Positions 25,264 through 37,228 of a stretch of 64,000 nucleotides of DNA are shown here, piece after piece. Made by a program: the position numbers and the translations under genes. This stretch comes from Manis javanica. Taxonomy: Eukaryota > Chordata > Mammalia > Pholidota > Manidae. The notes below the pieces were generated by a model. That model was not told where the DNA came from. It was given only the letters and a program-made list of their open reading frames with translations, and did not search any database. The number at the start of each line of letters is the position of its first letter. Position 1 is the first letter of the stretch. The stretch spans positions 43,407,034-43,471,033 of the forward strand of contig NC_133169.1 of the NCBI RefSeq assembly GCF_040802235.1. Reading direction: 5' to 3'.

Positions 25264-25304
<41 letters not shown>

Positions 25305-26200
25305 TATCAGCTTCCATGTATTTTTCATACCAGTTGTTCCCAATTACACAGACTAAAATATCTGAAATTGGACTATGCCTCAAAGACTAGCCCTTCTGTT
25401 CAGTTTGATTAGAGATTGATTAGAGAGCTGCTGGTTCTGACGGGATGGTGCACCTTTCTTACTTCATACCGTTTCCCTGTTATCTCTAGAAATAGGAATT
25501 TTCTCTGTTCACTAGCACTTATGTGATTCTTTATTTTATCTACAATCATGGATCATTTTCTCCAGAGGTTTCCTCAATCTGGGGATCCCAGTTACCTTCC
25601 AGATTTAGTCTCCAGTCAGATGGTCTCTCTCTGCATTTCCAATTCTCTTTTCACCTTGGGATTCAATATCTTCTCTCCTTTTCTTTTCTGTGTTCTGTCC
25701 TTCCTTTATCAATACTGAATTGTTCTTACATTATCAAAGACATCCTGTTAACTCCTTCTGTGGACTGTAATTAATTTTCCAAGTCATTTTCAAATCTTTA
25801 TGAAATGATTGCCTCATCATATGTACTTGTACCACATTAGCTAGGCTGTGTGGACGTCTCCTGCCATGCTTCTGAAACAATTCATTTCCCAAAGCTCAGC
25901 ATTGCCCTGAAATACATCATCTGCAGCATTCCAGGTCTCTTCATAGTAGTGGCAGGTCAACTGTATGTCATTTGATTTTATACAGTGGGAAAATCCATAT
26001 AGTCCAGAGGAATGAAATAAAGTAATAGTACTACTTTAGTATTATAAATCTTATATTTGTTTTGTTTTCTCATTTTATTTCCTATCATAGAGTTTGCATG
26101 TGGTATGAAGGAATCCATTCCACATCGTATAAAATAATGCATTAATATTTTTAAATATATTGCCATATAAAATTGAATAAAATCTTAAAAAGTCAACCAT
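24593..26200. other. Sequence 3' of OR copy B
   Basis: No gene is seen. It is the inverted counterpart of the 3' flanks of copies A and C, and is uninterrupted at the point where A carries a solo LTR and C carries an L1 (near 25950-25985). It therefore shows the ancestral, uninserted state. Confidence 0.65.
25263..25302. repeat. (CA)n microsatellite expanded in copy B
   Basis: About 18 CA units, against about six GT units at the paralogous place in A (6613-6624) and an interrupted short run in C (about 35560-35573). Confidence 0.9.
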
Positions 26201-26890
26201 TTGCTTATTTTAGTTTCCTAATACTCAAATATTTGTTTAGTATTTCACCCCTTATTAGAATGTAACACTCTTTGAACAACCACCCTGGAACCTAATTCTG
26301 ACTTATCTTCTCATCTTTGAAATTTAAGATCATCTGAGAAAAGCAGACCCAATTCATTGACAAATTCCTGAACAAATTCTCATTTGACATTTCTGGCACT
26401 TGAACAGCCATGTGGATGCATATTCAAGTGTCAAACAGTCCCCCTGTAAATAACAAGACACACTAGACAGTTGATGAATTCTTTGTTTTAGTAACTATTA
26501 TGTATCTATAATATGGCATTTTATGTTGACTACTTTAAAACTAGACTGACAGCAACCATAATACATGAAAGAGGCATCAGGAAGTCAGAAATATAAAAGG
26601 AATAAACCTGCTGGCAGTGGGGTATGTAGGACTCAGCAACAAAATGATGGCATCGGCTCTAAATCCAAAGAAACCATCATTTCAGTTGGCTGCTGCGGCT
26701 GCTGGCTGAGCGCTGCTTCTTCAACCCCAGAACAGGGGCGTGCGGTTGCCATGGCGTCCTGTAGCCAGGCAGACACGTTATTACTCTTGTACTTGGGTCT
26801 GTTGTATTCTGGGTACAAACCCTGACATATCTGGGTTGCTGAGCAAACCACTCTAGATCGGTGATGTGCTGGAGGGTGACCGAGATGTTA

Positions 26891-29830
26891 CAGTTCAGTA
26901 TCTAGATGTTCCATTCTCAATCCAATGTAAATTCAAATTACATATTATTCCCAGGAATTTGTTAATTAGTAGCATTTTAATTTGTTTCCAGAGTGCTGGC
27001 AGAAATGATGTGGTATGTGTAAAGGATTGCCCTGATGAAGACTTTCTCTCTCAAAAAATAATTTCTATTGTTGATAGCATTTTATCCTTTCAAATTTATT
27101 GTTTACGGGAACAGTATCATATGGAGTGATAGACAGAGTAGATGGAAGGAGCAACTCCAAAGAACAGAGGGAGGAGGGGAAATATGTACCTGCAGGAGAA
27201 GAAACGGAAATTTTCACAGTTCTATACTAAATATTTCAACATCAAAGCTGATGCTCTTGGTGATTTTAATGTCTTTCCCTACTAGAATATGGACATGACA
27301 AACACCTGTGCTGTTTCTTAACATGAATTGTCTTGGTAACTTAAAAATAAGATAAGATTCTCCCATCAGAATGTTTTATGAATCATTATATATCCTAGGA
27401 CTTAACAGAGATAAAACTATGAACACAAAAATATGAACTGAAAAAAATTATGTACTCATCAGTTTAAAAGCAATAACAAATGAATTTTCCTAATGAAAAC
27501 TAAGTAAATTGCATTTAGCACTGGGATTTGGAAGAGTAATGGATGTGGACATTCAAATCAGACAATGTGGCATTCAGGTCATCTCCCTTGGGCATAAATG
27601 GAGCGGGATGTACAGTCCTACTTGCATTAGGATGCAGACTCTCCATGTCACCCCCCCCCCAAAAAAAACAGTGAAGACTTCTGATTCAAAAACAAAATAA
27701 AAAAAGGTAAAGAAATTGGTCTCCAGTTAAGAGACCAAACAGCAAAATAACATAGAGAGCTTTATATTGTGAGTGACATTCTTACTGGCAATTCATGTGA
27801 CAACTGCTGTCTGTCTTGTCCCCAAATTAAGGTTACTATTCAAAATATAAACCGAAGTATAAAAAGCACACACACACACGCACACACATCAGGGAAGCCG
27901 AAAGGCAGATTACTCCCATGTAAACACCACTTGATTTTCTTAGTTCCTGGTCCCTGCACCTGACTAATTAAAACTCCACTTTCCTAAATTCCAGATCAGC
28001 GTCTCCAGTAGTATTGTTATTTCTCAGTTAAAAATAGCTTTAGATTTCCATAAGTTGGAAAAATTATATTTAAAGTGGGGAAAACATAGTGGATTACTGA
28101 TAAATTTTATATTTTGTTCACTTTTGTATTTAAAAGCTGGATTATCTGAGATTTTACCCAACAAATATGGATCAAAAAGTGAGAAAATTTCTTCTTAACT
28201 ATCTAAACTCAATCTCACTGGCGATTTCTGGGCAACACCTACAAGTCTCTCAGTTGCTTCACCCAGGGAGCAATGTACTCATTATTGGCCCTATTTGTCG
28301 TTGGGAGAAGTATTTTCCTAGGGGCACTGAATCCCCAGTTTGTGCTAACAATGCAACAAGCATGTTCATAGGATTAGATGCAACTCCCTGAATGATACCC
28401 ACTGGGATTATATTAAGAGGTCATCATGTTGAAGCAGAAAGGTGAACATACGTGGATGTGGGCAAGGGGTCAACAGCTTCCAAATCAGCATCAACCATCA
28501 TTGTATGTGTCAGGAATTGCAGATTAAAACCACAATGACAAACCATTACATTTCTACCCAAAATGTCAAATTTAATGACATTTTGATATGTGATACATGT
28601 TGTGCAGGATCTGAAGCAAACTGAATTTTCATATGCCTCTGGTGAGAAATATATTGATAACCAATAACTTCGAATATATGCTTATCGTAAATCAACAATT
28701 TCACCCTTGTACTTACCCAACTGAAATACCTCCATGTGGGTTACAAACACATTCCCAAGGATGTTGAGAAACAGCGTCACTTGTAAAGGGGAGATGGTAA
28801 TCATTTCCGATGTTCATCAACATCAGAATGGAGAAATGCATTTTGGCACATTCATACAGGGAAATAACAAACAGCAATTAAAATGATAGACACAGAACTA
28901 ATGAAACAATTTGTGTTTGGGTTAAAAAGTTTTATTATGAACACCTCAATGTGTTTATGCACTTGTCTTTACTTGAATGGCATTTTATTATTAAAAACTT
29001 TGAAGAAATAAAACCATCCTCTATACAGTTCATACAAAAGGATAGGTCAAATGATGAACTTTGGTGTCACCTCGCTTTGTCAAAGTCATTTACCTCATAT
29101 TGGAGCTCCAACCTTAACTGTTGAGCATTCAGTGCCCAAAATTGACATTCTGGATACCATATATGATATCTTCACTAAGTTCTACTATCAGGTGTGCCAA
29201 TGTCCAAAGCAAACATGTGGATTTTCTGGATTCCATCCATACATTGCAAATTTCCATGATATCAAGGGTCAATTATTGCAGACAACAGGATAGAGCATAT
29301 AACCAAACGGGGTTCCCAGGCAGGAAACTTCCGTGGTACCACAGTGTTGTCATGCAACACCTGGCGACCACCCTTCCTCGTTTGATAAATGTCTCAAAAA
29401 GCTGAGAGGAGGTGTCAGACTGTTCACCTATCCAGGGCATTCTTCAGATTACATTAGATAAAGGGACAGTAGGAGCAGCCAATGGAATCTTGTAGCACAG
29501 CTCAGGTCTATTCCACTTTACCTGTACCACCGCACAACAGTTGCCATAGTGACAGAGTAACAAGTGTGCAAGAACATTCCTGGTTTCTCTTGGAAAAATG
29601 CAGCCTTAAGTAAGTAACTAGGGAGTGAATGGAGGAGATATTTGATGATTCTGGAAATTAAACAGTAATAGGGAAATTTTGAGATGTACACCAGAAATTG
29701 AACTAACAATGAGACAGCAGTAAGTTTTGAAATAAGAATGATGATAAAATACAAGAGTTTGAATTTGTCCCATTGGTTTGCAATGGTTGCAAATATAAAA
29801 ACATAGAAAAAAACACATAAATAGAGATAA
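26891..29830. repeat. Arm B extension paired with arm A only
   Basis: From about 27.0 kb the sequence is the reverse complement of window positions 4.0 kb down to 1.0 kb. Examples: 27010-27200 against 3.78-4.0 kb; 27240-27300 against 3.66-3.73 kb; 28790-28880 against 2.02-2.09 kb; 29400-29530 against 1.25-1.38 kb. It is not present in arm C. No gene is supported; short frames such as 29051-29405 coincide with short frames in A only because the DNA is duplicated. Confidence 0.75.
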
Positions 29831-30018
29831 TTCAAATGGCTTATTTATTGGTCAAATTCTATATTCTACTTAAAATTGAAAAATATTGATTCCAGGTTAT
29901 CTGTGAAAAAAATGAGTGTATGTTGTTGTGTTAGGAAATATTCCCTTTAGTTTTGTTATATATTGAGATATACTTGATGTCTGATACATTAATTTCATAT
30001 GTACAACACAGTGATTTA

Positions 30019-30057
<39 letters not shown>

Positions 30058-30590
30058 CATATATATTCTTAAATATTCACCACGCTAAGTGTAGTTACCT
30101 CTCTACATACAAAGAAATTAGAACATTATTGACTTTATTTCCCATGCTTTATTTCCATTTTTGTGACTAATTTATTTTGTAATAAGAACGTACTTTATTC
30201 TCTTCACCAATTCTCCAGTCTCTATCCCACTGACTGTGATGCCCACACAAACACTGCTGTCCTTCTCCTTTATGTACTGAAAGGCAGATGCTCCCATATG
30301 TCATGTGCTCCGCTTTGAAATACTGACCTTGCTGTGTATTTTGTGGTGTTAGAATCCACAGTCCTGTGATGGAAGTTTAAAATAGTGATTCCAGGCTGTA
30401 ACCCTGAGGTGGGGCAGAGACTTGGGAGAGGCAACACGATGAACTTTTCCTGCCTGTGAGGAAAATTGCTGAGATATAAACAGTATAGTAAGAGTAGGAA
30501 GACCTCCATTTTACGAGTAAGGTTCCATGTTAAAAAGCAGAGTTGAGAAGTAAGATCCCTAACATATTCTCTGGTAATCAGACAATAGCC
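29831..30590. other. Spacer with microsatellite and L1-like sequence
   Basis: No gene is seen. A (CA)n(TA)n run lies at 30019-30065, followed by an antisense L1 3'-end-like stretch to about 30240. The 107-codon minus frame at 30270-30593 has no recognisable family. Confidence 0.45.
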
Positions 30591-30599
30591 CAACAGCCT

Positions 30600-31008
30600 A
30601 TCTTAAGGCAGAGCAGGCAGTCTTAACTGACATGTCCCCACTGCTTGAGGGTAACCACTATCTTGGAGAAGAACAGGACGAATGAATTCCTTGTGTTGAC
30701 TTTATTTAACAGAATTTGATGAAAGACTAATAACAGAGGAGAGCGGACACGGTGTCTCAGCAGAGATAAGCATTCTGGGACCACTTAGCAAGTCTGCACC
30801 CCTGGCCCTTTTCCACATTCCTAAAAATCCTCAACTGCCTATAAATTCCCTAGACAGTGCACCACCACAGACTCGCTTGTCCCCTCCTGGTATGCGCCAG
30901 GAGCTCTGTCCTCTCACTTTATCTCTAAATAAAAGCCTCTCCCTGGCTTTCCTATCCTGCATATTTGCAAAATTCACTCTTCAGCTCCCTGCACAAGAAC
31001 GCTGGCAT
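30600..31008 (+). mobile_element. LTR-like sequence at the B/C junction
   Basis: The stretch has an LTR-like layout on the plus strand: a TATAAAT box at 30840-30846, about 80 bp later an AATAAA signal at 30928-30933, and a short tail rich in CT and CA. It lies exactly where homology between arms B and C begins. I could not fix both termini or find a target-site duplication, so it may be truncated. No internal retroviral genes accompany it. Confidence 0.5.
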
Positions 31009-31955
31009 CAGCATCTGGCCACCCTCCAGCACATCACCGATCCAAGCAGTTTGCTCGGTCACACAGAAATGTCAGGATTTGCACAGAATGCAGGAGACCC
31101 AAATACAAGAGAAGTAACACATCTGCCTGGCTATAGGATGCCATGGCAACTGCGCACCCCTGTTCTAGCATAGAGGAAGCAGTGCTCAGCAAGCAGCAAC
31201 AGCAGCCAACTGAAATAACTGTTTCTTTGAATTTAGAGCTGGTGCGGCCATTTTTGTTGCCATGTCCTACATACCCCACTGCCACCAGGTTTAGTCCTTC
31301 TAGCTTCCATCCAACTTCCTGGTGCCTCTTTCATGTATGATTGCTGTCAGTCTAGTTTTACAGTGAACAACATAAAATGACAAGTTATAGAGACATACTA
31401 ATAAGCAAAACAAAAAATTCATCCACCTTTCTGGTGTATTTTGTCATCTACAGGGGGACTATTTTGCACTTGAATATGCATCCACATGGCTGCTCAAGTG
31501 CCAGATACAGCAAAAGAATTTGTTTAGGAATTTGTCAAGTAATTGGGTCAGGTTTTCTCAGATTATCTTAAATTTCAAAGAAGAGAATATAGGTCAGAAT
31601 TAGATTCCAGGGTGACTGTTAAACACAGTTATAACAGCAAGATCACAAAGAGTGTTACATTCTAATAAGGGGTGAAACACCGAACAAATATTTGAGTATT
31701 TGGATTCTAAAATAAATAAATGATTGTTTTTTCAAGATTTTATTCAATTTTATACAGTAATCTATTTAACAAAATCCTGCATTATTATTTTATAAAATGA
31801 GGACTGTGTTTTTCATACCATATGAAAACTATATGACAGATAATGAAAAAAACACAAAACAAGTACAAGATTTATAATACTAAAGTAGTACTATTACTTT
31901 ATTTCCTTCCTCAGACCTCTATGGATTTTCCCACTGTATAAAATCAAATGACAGG

Positions 31956-34924
31956 GAGAATGGAAAAATCACGATGGACCCCACAAACAAAAAGAATTAT
32001 TAGAGAATACTATGAAAACGTATATGCTCACAAGCTAAAAAACCTAGAACAAATGGACAACATCCTATAAAAATATAACCTTCCAAGACTGACCAAGGAA
32101 GAAACAGAAAATCTAAACAGACCAATTACCAGGAACAAGATTGAAGCGGTAATCAAAAAATTACCCAAGAGCAAAACCCCCTGGCCAGATGGAATTACCA
32201 CGGAATTTTATCAGACATACAGAGAAGACATAACACCCATTCTCCTTAAAGTTTTCCAAAAATAGAAGAGGAGTGAATACTCCCAAACTCATTCTATGAA
32301 GCCAGCATCACCCTAATACCAAAACCAGGCAAAGACCCCACCAAAAAAGAAAATTACAGACCAATATCCCTGATGAATGTAGATGCAAAAATACTCAACA
32401 AAATATTAGCAAACCGAATTAAAATATACATCAAGAGGATCATACACCATTACCAAGTGGGATTCATCCCAGGGATGCAAGGATAGTACAACATTCGGAA
32501 ATCCATCAACATCATCCACAACATAAACAAAAAGGACAAAAACCACACGATCATCTCCATAGACGCTGAAAAAGCAGTCACAAAATTCAACATCCATTCA
32601 TGATAAAAACTCTCAACAAAATGGATATATAGAGAGGGCAAGTACCTCAACACAATAAAAGCCATATATGATAAATCCACAGCCAACATCATAATGAACA
32701 GAGAGAAGTTGAAAGCTTTTCCTTTGAGATTGAGCACAAAACAGGAATGTCCACTCTCCCCACTGTTATTCAACATAGTAATAGAGGTCCTAGCCATGGC
32801 AATTAGACAAAACAAAGAAATACAAGGAATCCAGATTGGTAAAGAATAACTTCAACTGTCACTATTTGCAGATGATATGATCTTGTACATAAAAAATCCT
32901 AAAGATTCCACTCCAAAACTACTAGAACTAATATTGGAATTCGGCAAAGTTGCAGGATACAAAATTAACACACAGAAATCTGTGGCTTTCCTATACACTA
33001 ACAATGAACTAATAGAAAGAGAAATCAGGAAAATAATTCCATTCAGAATTGCATCAAAAAGAATAAAATACCTAGGAATAAACCTAACCATGGAAGTGAA
33101 AGACTTATACCCTGAAAAGTATAAGACACTCTTCAGAGAAATTAAAGAGGACACTAACAAATGGAAACTAATCCCATGTTCTTGGCTAGGAAGAATTATT
33201 ATTGTCAAAATGGCCATCTGCCTAACGCAATATACAGATTCAATGCAATCCCTATCAAATTACCAACAGCATTCTTCAACAAACTGGAACAAATAGTACA
33301 AATTCATATGGAACCACCAAAGACCCTGATTAGTCAAAGCAATCATGAGAAGGAAGAATAAAGTTGGGGGTGATCTCACTCTCCAACATCAAGCTCTACT
33401 ACAAAGACACAGTAATCAAGACAATTTGGTACTAGCACAAGAACAGAGCCACAGGCCAGTGGAACAGAGTAGAGACTCCAGACATTAACCCAAACATATA
33501 TGGTCAATTAGTAAATGATAAAGGAGCCATGTACATACAATGGGGAAATGACAGCCTCTTCAACAGTTGGTGTTGGCAAAACTGGACAGCTACATGTAAG
33601 AGAATGAAACTAGACCATTGTCTAACCCTATACACCAAAGTAAATTCAAAAGGGATCAAAGACTTGAATGTAAATCATGAAACCATAAAACTCTTAGAAA
33701 AAAACATAAGCAAAAATCTCTTGGACATAAACATGAGTGCCTTCTTCATGAGCATATCTCCTCGGGCAAGGGAAACAAATGCAAAAATGAACAAGTGGGA
33801 CTATATCTAGCTAAAAAGCTTCTGTACAGCAAAGGACACCATCAATATAACAAAAAGGTGTCCTACAGTATGGGAGAATATATTCATAAAGGACAGATCC
33901 GGTAAAGGGTTGACATCCAAAATAAATAAAGAGCTCACGCACCTCAACAAACAAAAAGCAAATAATTCAATTAGGAAATGGGCAGAGGAGCTGAACAGAC
34001 AGTTCTCCAAAGAAGAAATTCAGATGGCCAACAGACACATGAAAAGATGCTCCACATAGCTGGTCATCAGAGAAATGCAAATTAAAACCAAAATGACATA
34101 TCTCCTCACACTGGTAAGGATTGCCACCATCCAAAAGACAAACAACAACAAATGTTGGTGAGGTTGTGGAGAAAGGGGAACCCTCCTACACTGCTGGTGG
34201 GAATGCAAATTAGTTCAACCATTGTGGAAAGCAGTATGGAGGTTCTTCCAAAAGCTCAAAATAGAAATATCATTTGACCCAGGAATTCCGTTTCTAGGAA
34301 TTTACCCTAAGAATGCAGCATTCCAGTTTTAAAAAGACATATGCACCCCATGTTCATCACAGCACTATTTACAATAGCCAAGAAATTGAAGCAACCTAAG
34401 TGTCCATCAATAGATGAATGGATAAAGAAGTTGTGGTACACATACACAATGGAATGTTGTTCAGCCATAAGATGAAAACAAATCCTACCATTTGCAACAA
34501 CATGGATGGAGCTAGAGGGTATTATGCTCAGTGAAATAAGCCAGGTGGAGAGTGACAAGTACCAAATGATTTCACTCATATGTGGAGTATAAGGACAAAG
34601 AAAAAACTGAAGGAACAAAACAGCAGCAGAATCACAGAACCCAAGAATGGACTAACAGTTACCAAAGGGAAAGGGTCTGGGCAGGAGGGGTGGGAAGGGA
34701 GGGTTAAGGGGTGGGGAGAAAGAGGGCATTACAATTAGCATGTATAATGTGGGGGGAGGCACAGGGAGGGTGGTGCAACACAGAGAAGACAAGTAGTGAC
34801 TCTACTGCATCTTACTACGCTGATGGACAGTGACTGTAATGGCATTTGTCGGGGGTCTTTGGGAAGGGGGTAGCCTAGTAAACATAATATTCCTCATGTA
34901 ATTGTAGATTAATGATACAAAAAA
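31956..34924 (+). mobile_element. 5'-truncated L1, ORF2 to poly(A), in arm C only
   Basis: An L1 of about 2.97 kb begins inside ORF2 and runs through the reverse transcriptase (FADD catalytic box at 32865-32876), the C-terminal region and the 3' UTR to a short A tail. The flanks show a target-site duplication of about 15 bp: AAATCAAATGACAGG (31941-31955) and AAATCAGATGATGGG (34925-34939), with three mismatches. Arm B is uninterrupted at the same place. The ORF2 frame is broken by stops and frameshifts, so the copy is dead. The longest sense frame (32877-33296) covers the region just after the FADD box. Confidence 0.9.
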
Positions 34925-34939
34925 AAATCAGATGATGGG

Positions 34940-36281
34940 CAGTGGACCTGCCACTTCTATGAAGAGCCCTGGAATGCTGCAGATGATGTATTTCAGTGCA
35001 ATGCTGAGCTTTGGAAAATGAAATTGTTTCCAAAGTATGGCAGGAGATGTGCACACAGCCTAGCTGATGTGGTACAAATATGTATGATGAGGCATTTATT
35101 TCATAAATATTTGAAAATGACTTGGAAAATTAATTACAGTCCAGAGAAGGAGTTAACAGGATGTCTTTGAATAATGTAAGAACAATTCAGTAGTGATAAA
35201 AGAAGGACAGAATGCAGAAAAGAGGAAGAGAGAAGACAGTGAATGCCAAGGAGTGGAAAGAGAATCAGAAATGCAGAGAGAGACCATCTGAGTGGGGACG
35301 AAAACTGGAAGGTAATTGGGATCCCCAGGTTGGGGGAAACTGTGAAGAAAATGATCCATGATTGTAGATAAAGCTAAGAATCACATAAGTATTAGTGAAC
35401 AGAGAAAATCATCCTATTTCTAGATGTGACAGGAAAAGTAAACAACATAAAATGGAGTGTGCAAGATGCACCATCCCCTCAGAACCAACAGCTCTCTGAT
35501 CACACTTAGTCTGTGTGGTTGGGGAAAATTGACACCAAAAATTCATGGCAGCTGATAAGAATGTGTGCATGTGTTAAAATATGGTGCTTTCAGTTTTGAA
35601 AATGATAAACTAAAAAAGGCAATAATACAGTGAACTGAATTAGATTACCAAACCACAGATTGAGAAAGTAAGTCCTCTTTTTGGAGAAATACATAGATCT
35701 GAGAATGGACAGGGTTACCAAAAATGAAGAAAAGCAGAGAAATATACAGCAAGTGGAAGCAAAAACTGAAAGACAGGTTGAGTGAAATGATGTTATAAAG
35801 ATTTATTGGTATAGGCAGTCAATCGCAAAAGGCTATTGCCATTTTCAAAAAAAATGAAATAAAACAAGTATCAATGGAAAGAGATTTAGATATAGATTTA
35901 AAGTGTAGATAAAAGTAAAGATAATACAGGTATACCTACAGATATGGATATCTATGAATGTGAACAAAAGCCAAAGTTGACTTAGAAGATGGGCTCACGT
36001 TATACTTCCTAATAGTGTGATTAATGTTCTCTGCTGCTTATGGAAATGTCTATTTGGGGACAATACAGTTTAAATTCCCCTTAGAGAGAGATAGACATAT
36101 AACCATACAGATAGGTATGGTTACACTTACTTGTATGTTCACATGTTTATAAATTACAATATATATGTAAGTATATATTCAGTGTCAATTAAAAATTATT
36201 TTATATAAATTCTTCTCATCAATGTATTCGAAAATGAGTATGGACTTTTCTGTTTTACTCTTACACTCAGTGTAAACATGC
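34940..36281. other. Sequence 3' of OR copy C
   Basis: No gene is seen. It aligns by eye with 5.98-7.28 kb (direct) and 24.60-25.95 kb (inverted). The microsatellite that is long in copy B is short and interrupted here, near 35560. Confidence 0.6.
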
Positions 36282-37206
36282 TCAGTGACATAAGAACCTG
36301 CCGAGTGCCCCTTTCACCTCTGTGTTCCTCAAGCTGTAGATCATCGGGTTTAGCATTGGGGTGATAACCCCGTAGAGCATGGAGATGAGTCTGTCCCTGT
36401 CTGGGGAGTGGTGACTTGAAGAGGGATGAATGTAGGTGAAGATGGCTGTGCCATAGAACAAACACCACCAGGAGGCGGGAGGCACATGTGGAGAAGGTGT
36501 TTTGCTTCCCTTCCACCGACTGGATCTTTTGGATGGTGGATATGATGTAAATGTAAGAGATGAAGGTGGTTAGGAAGGCACCAATTCCTGAGACACCTCC
36601 TACCACTAAAACAAGCATTTCTACCATGTAGGTGGATGAGCAGGAGAGGGCCACCACTGGGGGGATGTCACAGTAGAACTGGTTAACCTGATTGGATTTG
36701 CAGGAAGACAGGTGGAAGGTGGACACCATATGGAGGAGGGAATGGAGAAACCCTGCTGCCCAGGTCCCAGCTGCCAGCTGGGCACAGCAAGCCTTGGTCA
36801 TGATGAGGGTGTAATGGAGGGAGAAGCAGATGGCCATGTACTGGTCTTAAGCCATGACAGTGAGAAGGAAGACCTCAGCCCCCACCAGGGCCACCAGGAA
36901 ATAAAGCTGCAAAGCACAGCCCAGGAAGGAAATGCTGTGATTCCTAGTCAAGAGGTTGTCCAGCATCCTGGGGACAGTAGCTGATGGGCAGAATATGTCT
37001 AAGAGGGACAGATTGGCCAGGAAGTAATACATGGGTGTGCGCAGCTTCTTCTCTGTCCTTATGGCCAAGAGAATGGCCCCCTTTCCCACCAAGGTGACCT
37101 GGTGGGTGATGGCAAAGACCACAGAGAGAGGACAGCGCACCTCGGGGAGGTCAGAGAGCCCCGTGAGGATAAAGTGAGTCATGGGGATGAGATTGTAGCC
37201 GTCTAT
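36282..37206 (-). pseudogene. Olfactory receptor pseudogene (copy C)
   Basis: The locus is a close paralogue of copies A and B but cannot encode a full receptor. The initiator ATG has become ATA at 37204-37206. Codon 120, the Tyr before DRY, is TAA at 36847-36849, and the following Arg is Gln, giving DQY. A 2-bp deletion near 36464 shifts the frame in TM6 at about codon 247. In the restored downstream frame a TGA at 36282-36284 replaces Cys309 and would shorten the tail by four residues. The LHTPMY equivalent reads LRTPMY, as in copy B. N-terminal and C-terminal halves are otherwise easy to recognise, so inactivation looks recent. A splice-acceptor-like CAG is retained upstream, with its AG at 37230-37231. 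Confidence 0.95.
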
Positions 37207-37228
37207 CCCCTCTCTCCACAATGGTCTT

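Larger units (their letters stand above)
18360..26890. repeat. Arm B of the triplication (part paired with arm C)
   Basis: This arm carries OR copy B on the plus strand and is inverted relative to both other arms. The outer edge pairs with C near 42.2 kb: B 18450-18560 is the reverse complement of C 41.98-42.07 kb. The inner edge pairs near 31.01 kb: B 26555-26880 is the reverse complement of 31.01-31.35 kb. The sequence wording of B is generally closer to C than to A, but I did not compute identities. Confidence 0.85.

Noticed and set aside
32450-33217. Two minus-strand frames of 121 codons each
   Set aside because: They lie antisense to the L1 ORF2 reverse-transcriptase region; long antisense frames are common there and do not resemble any protein.
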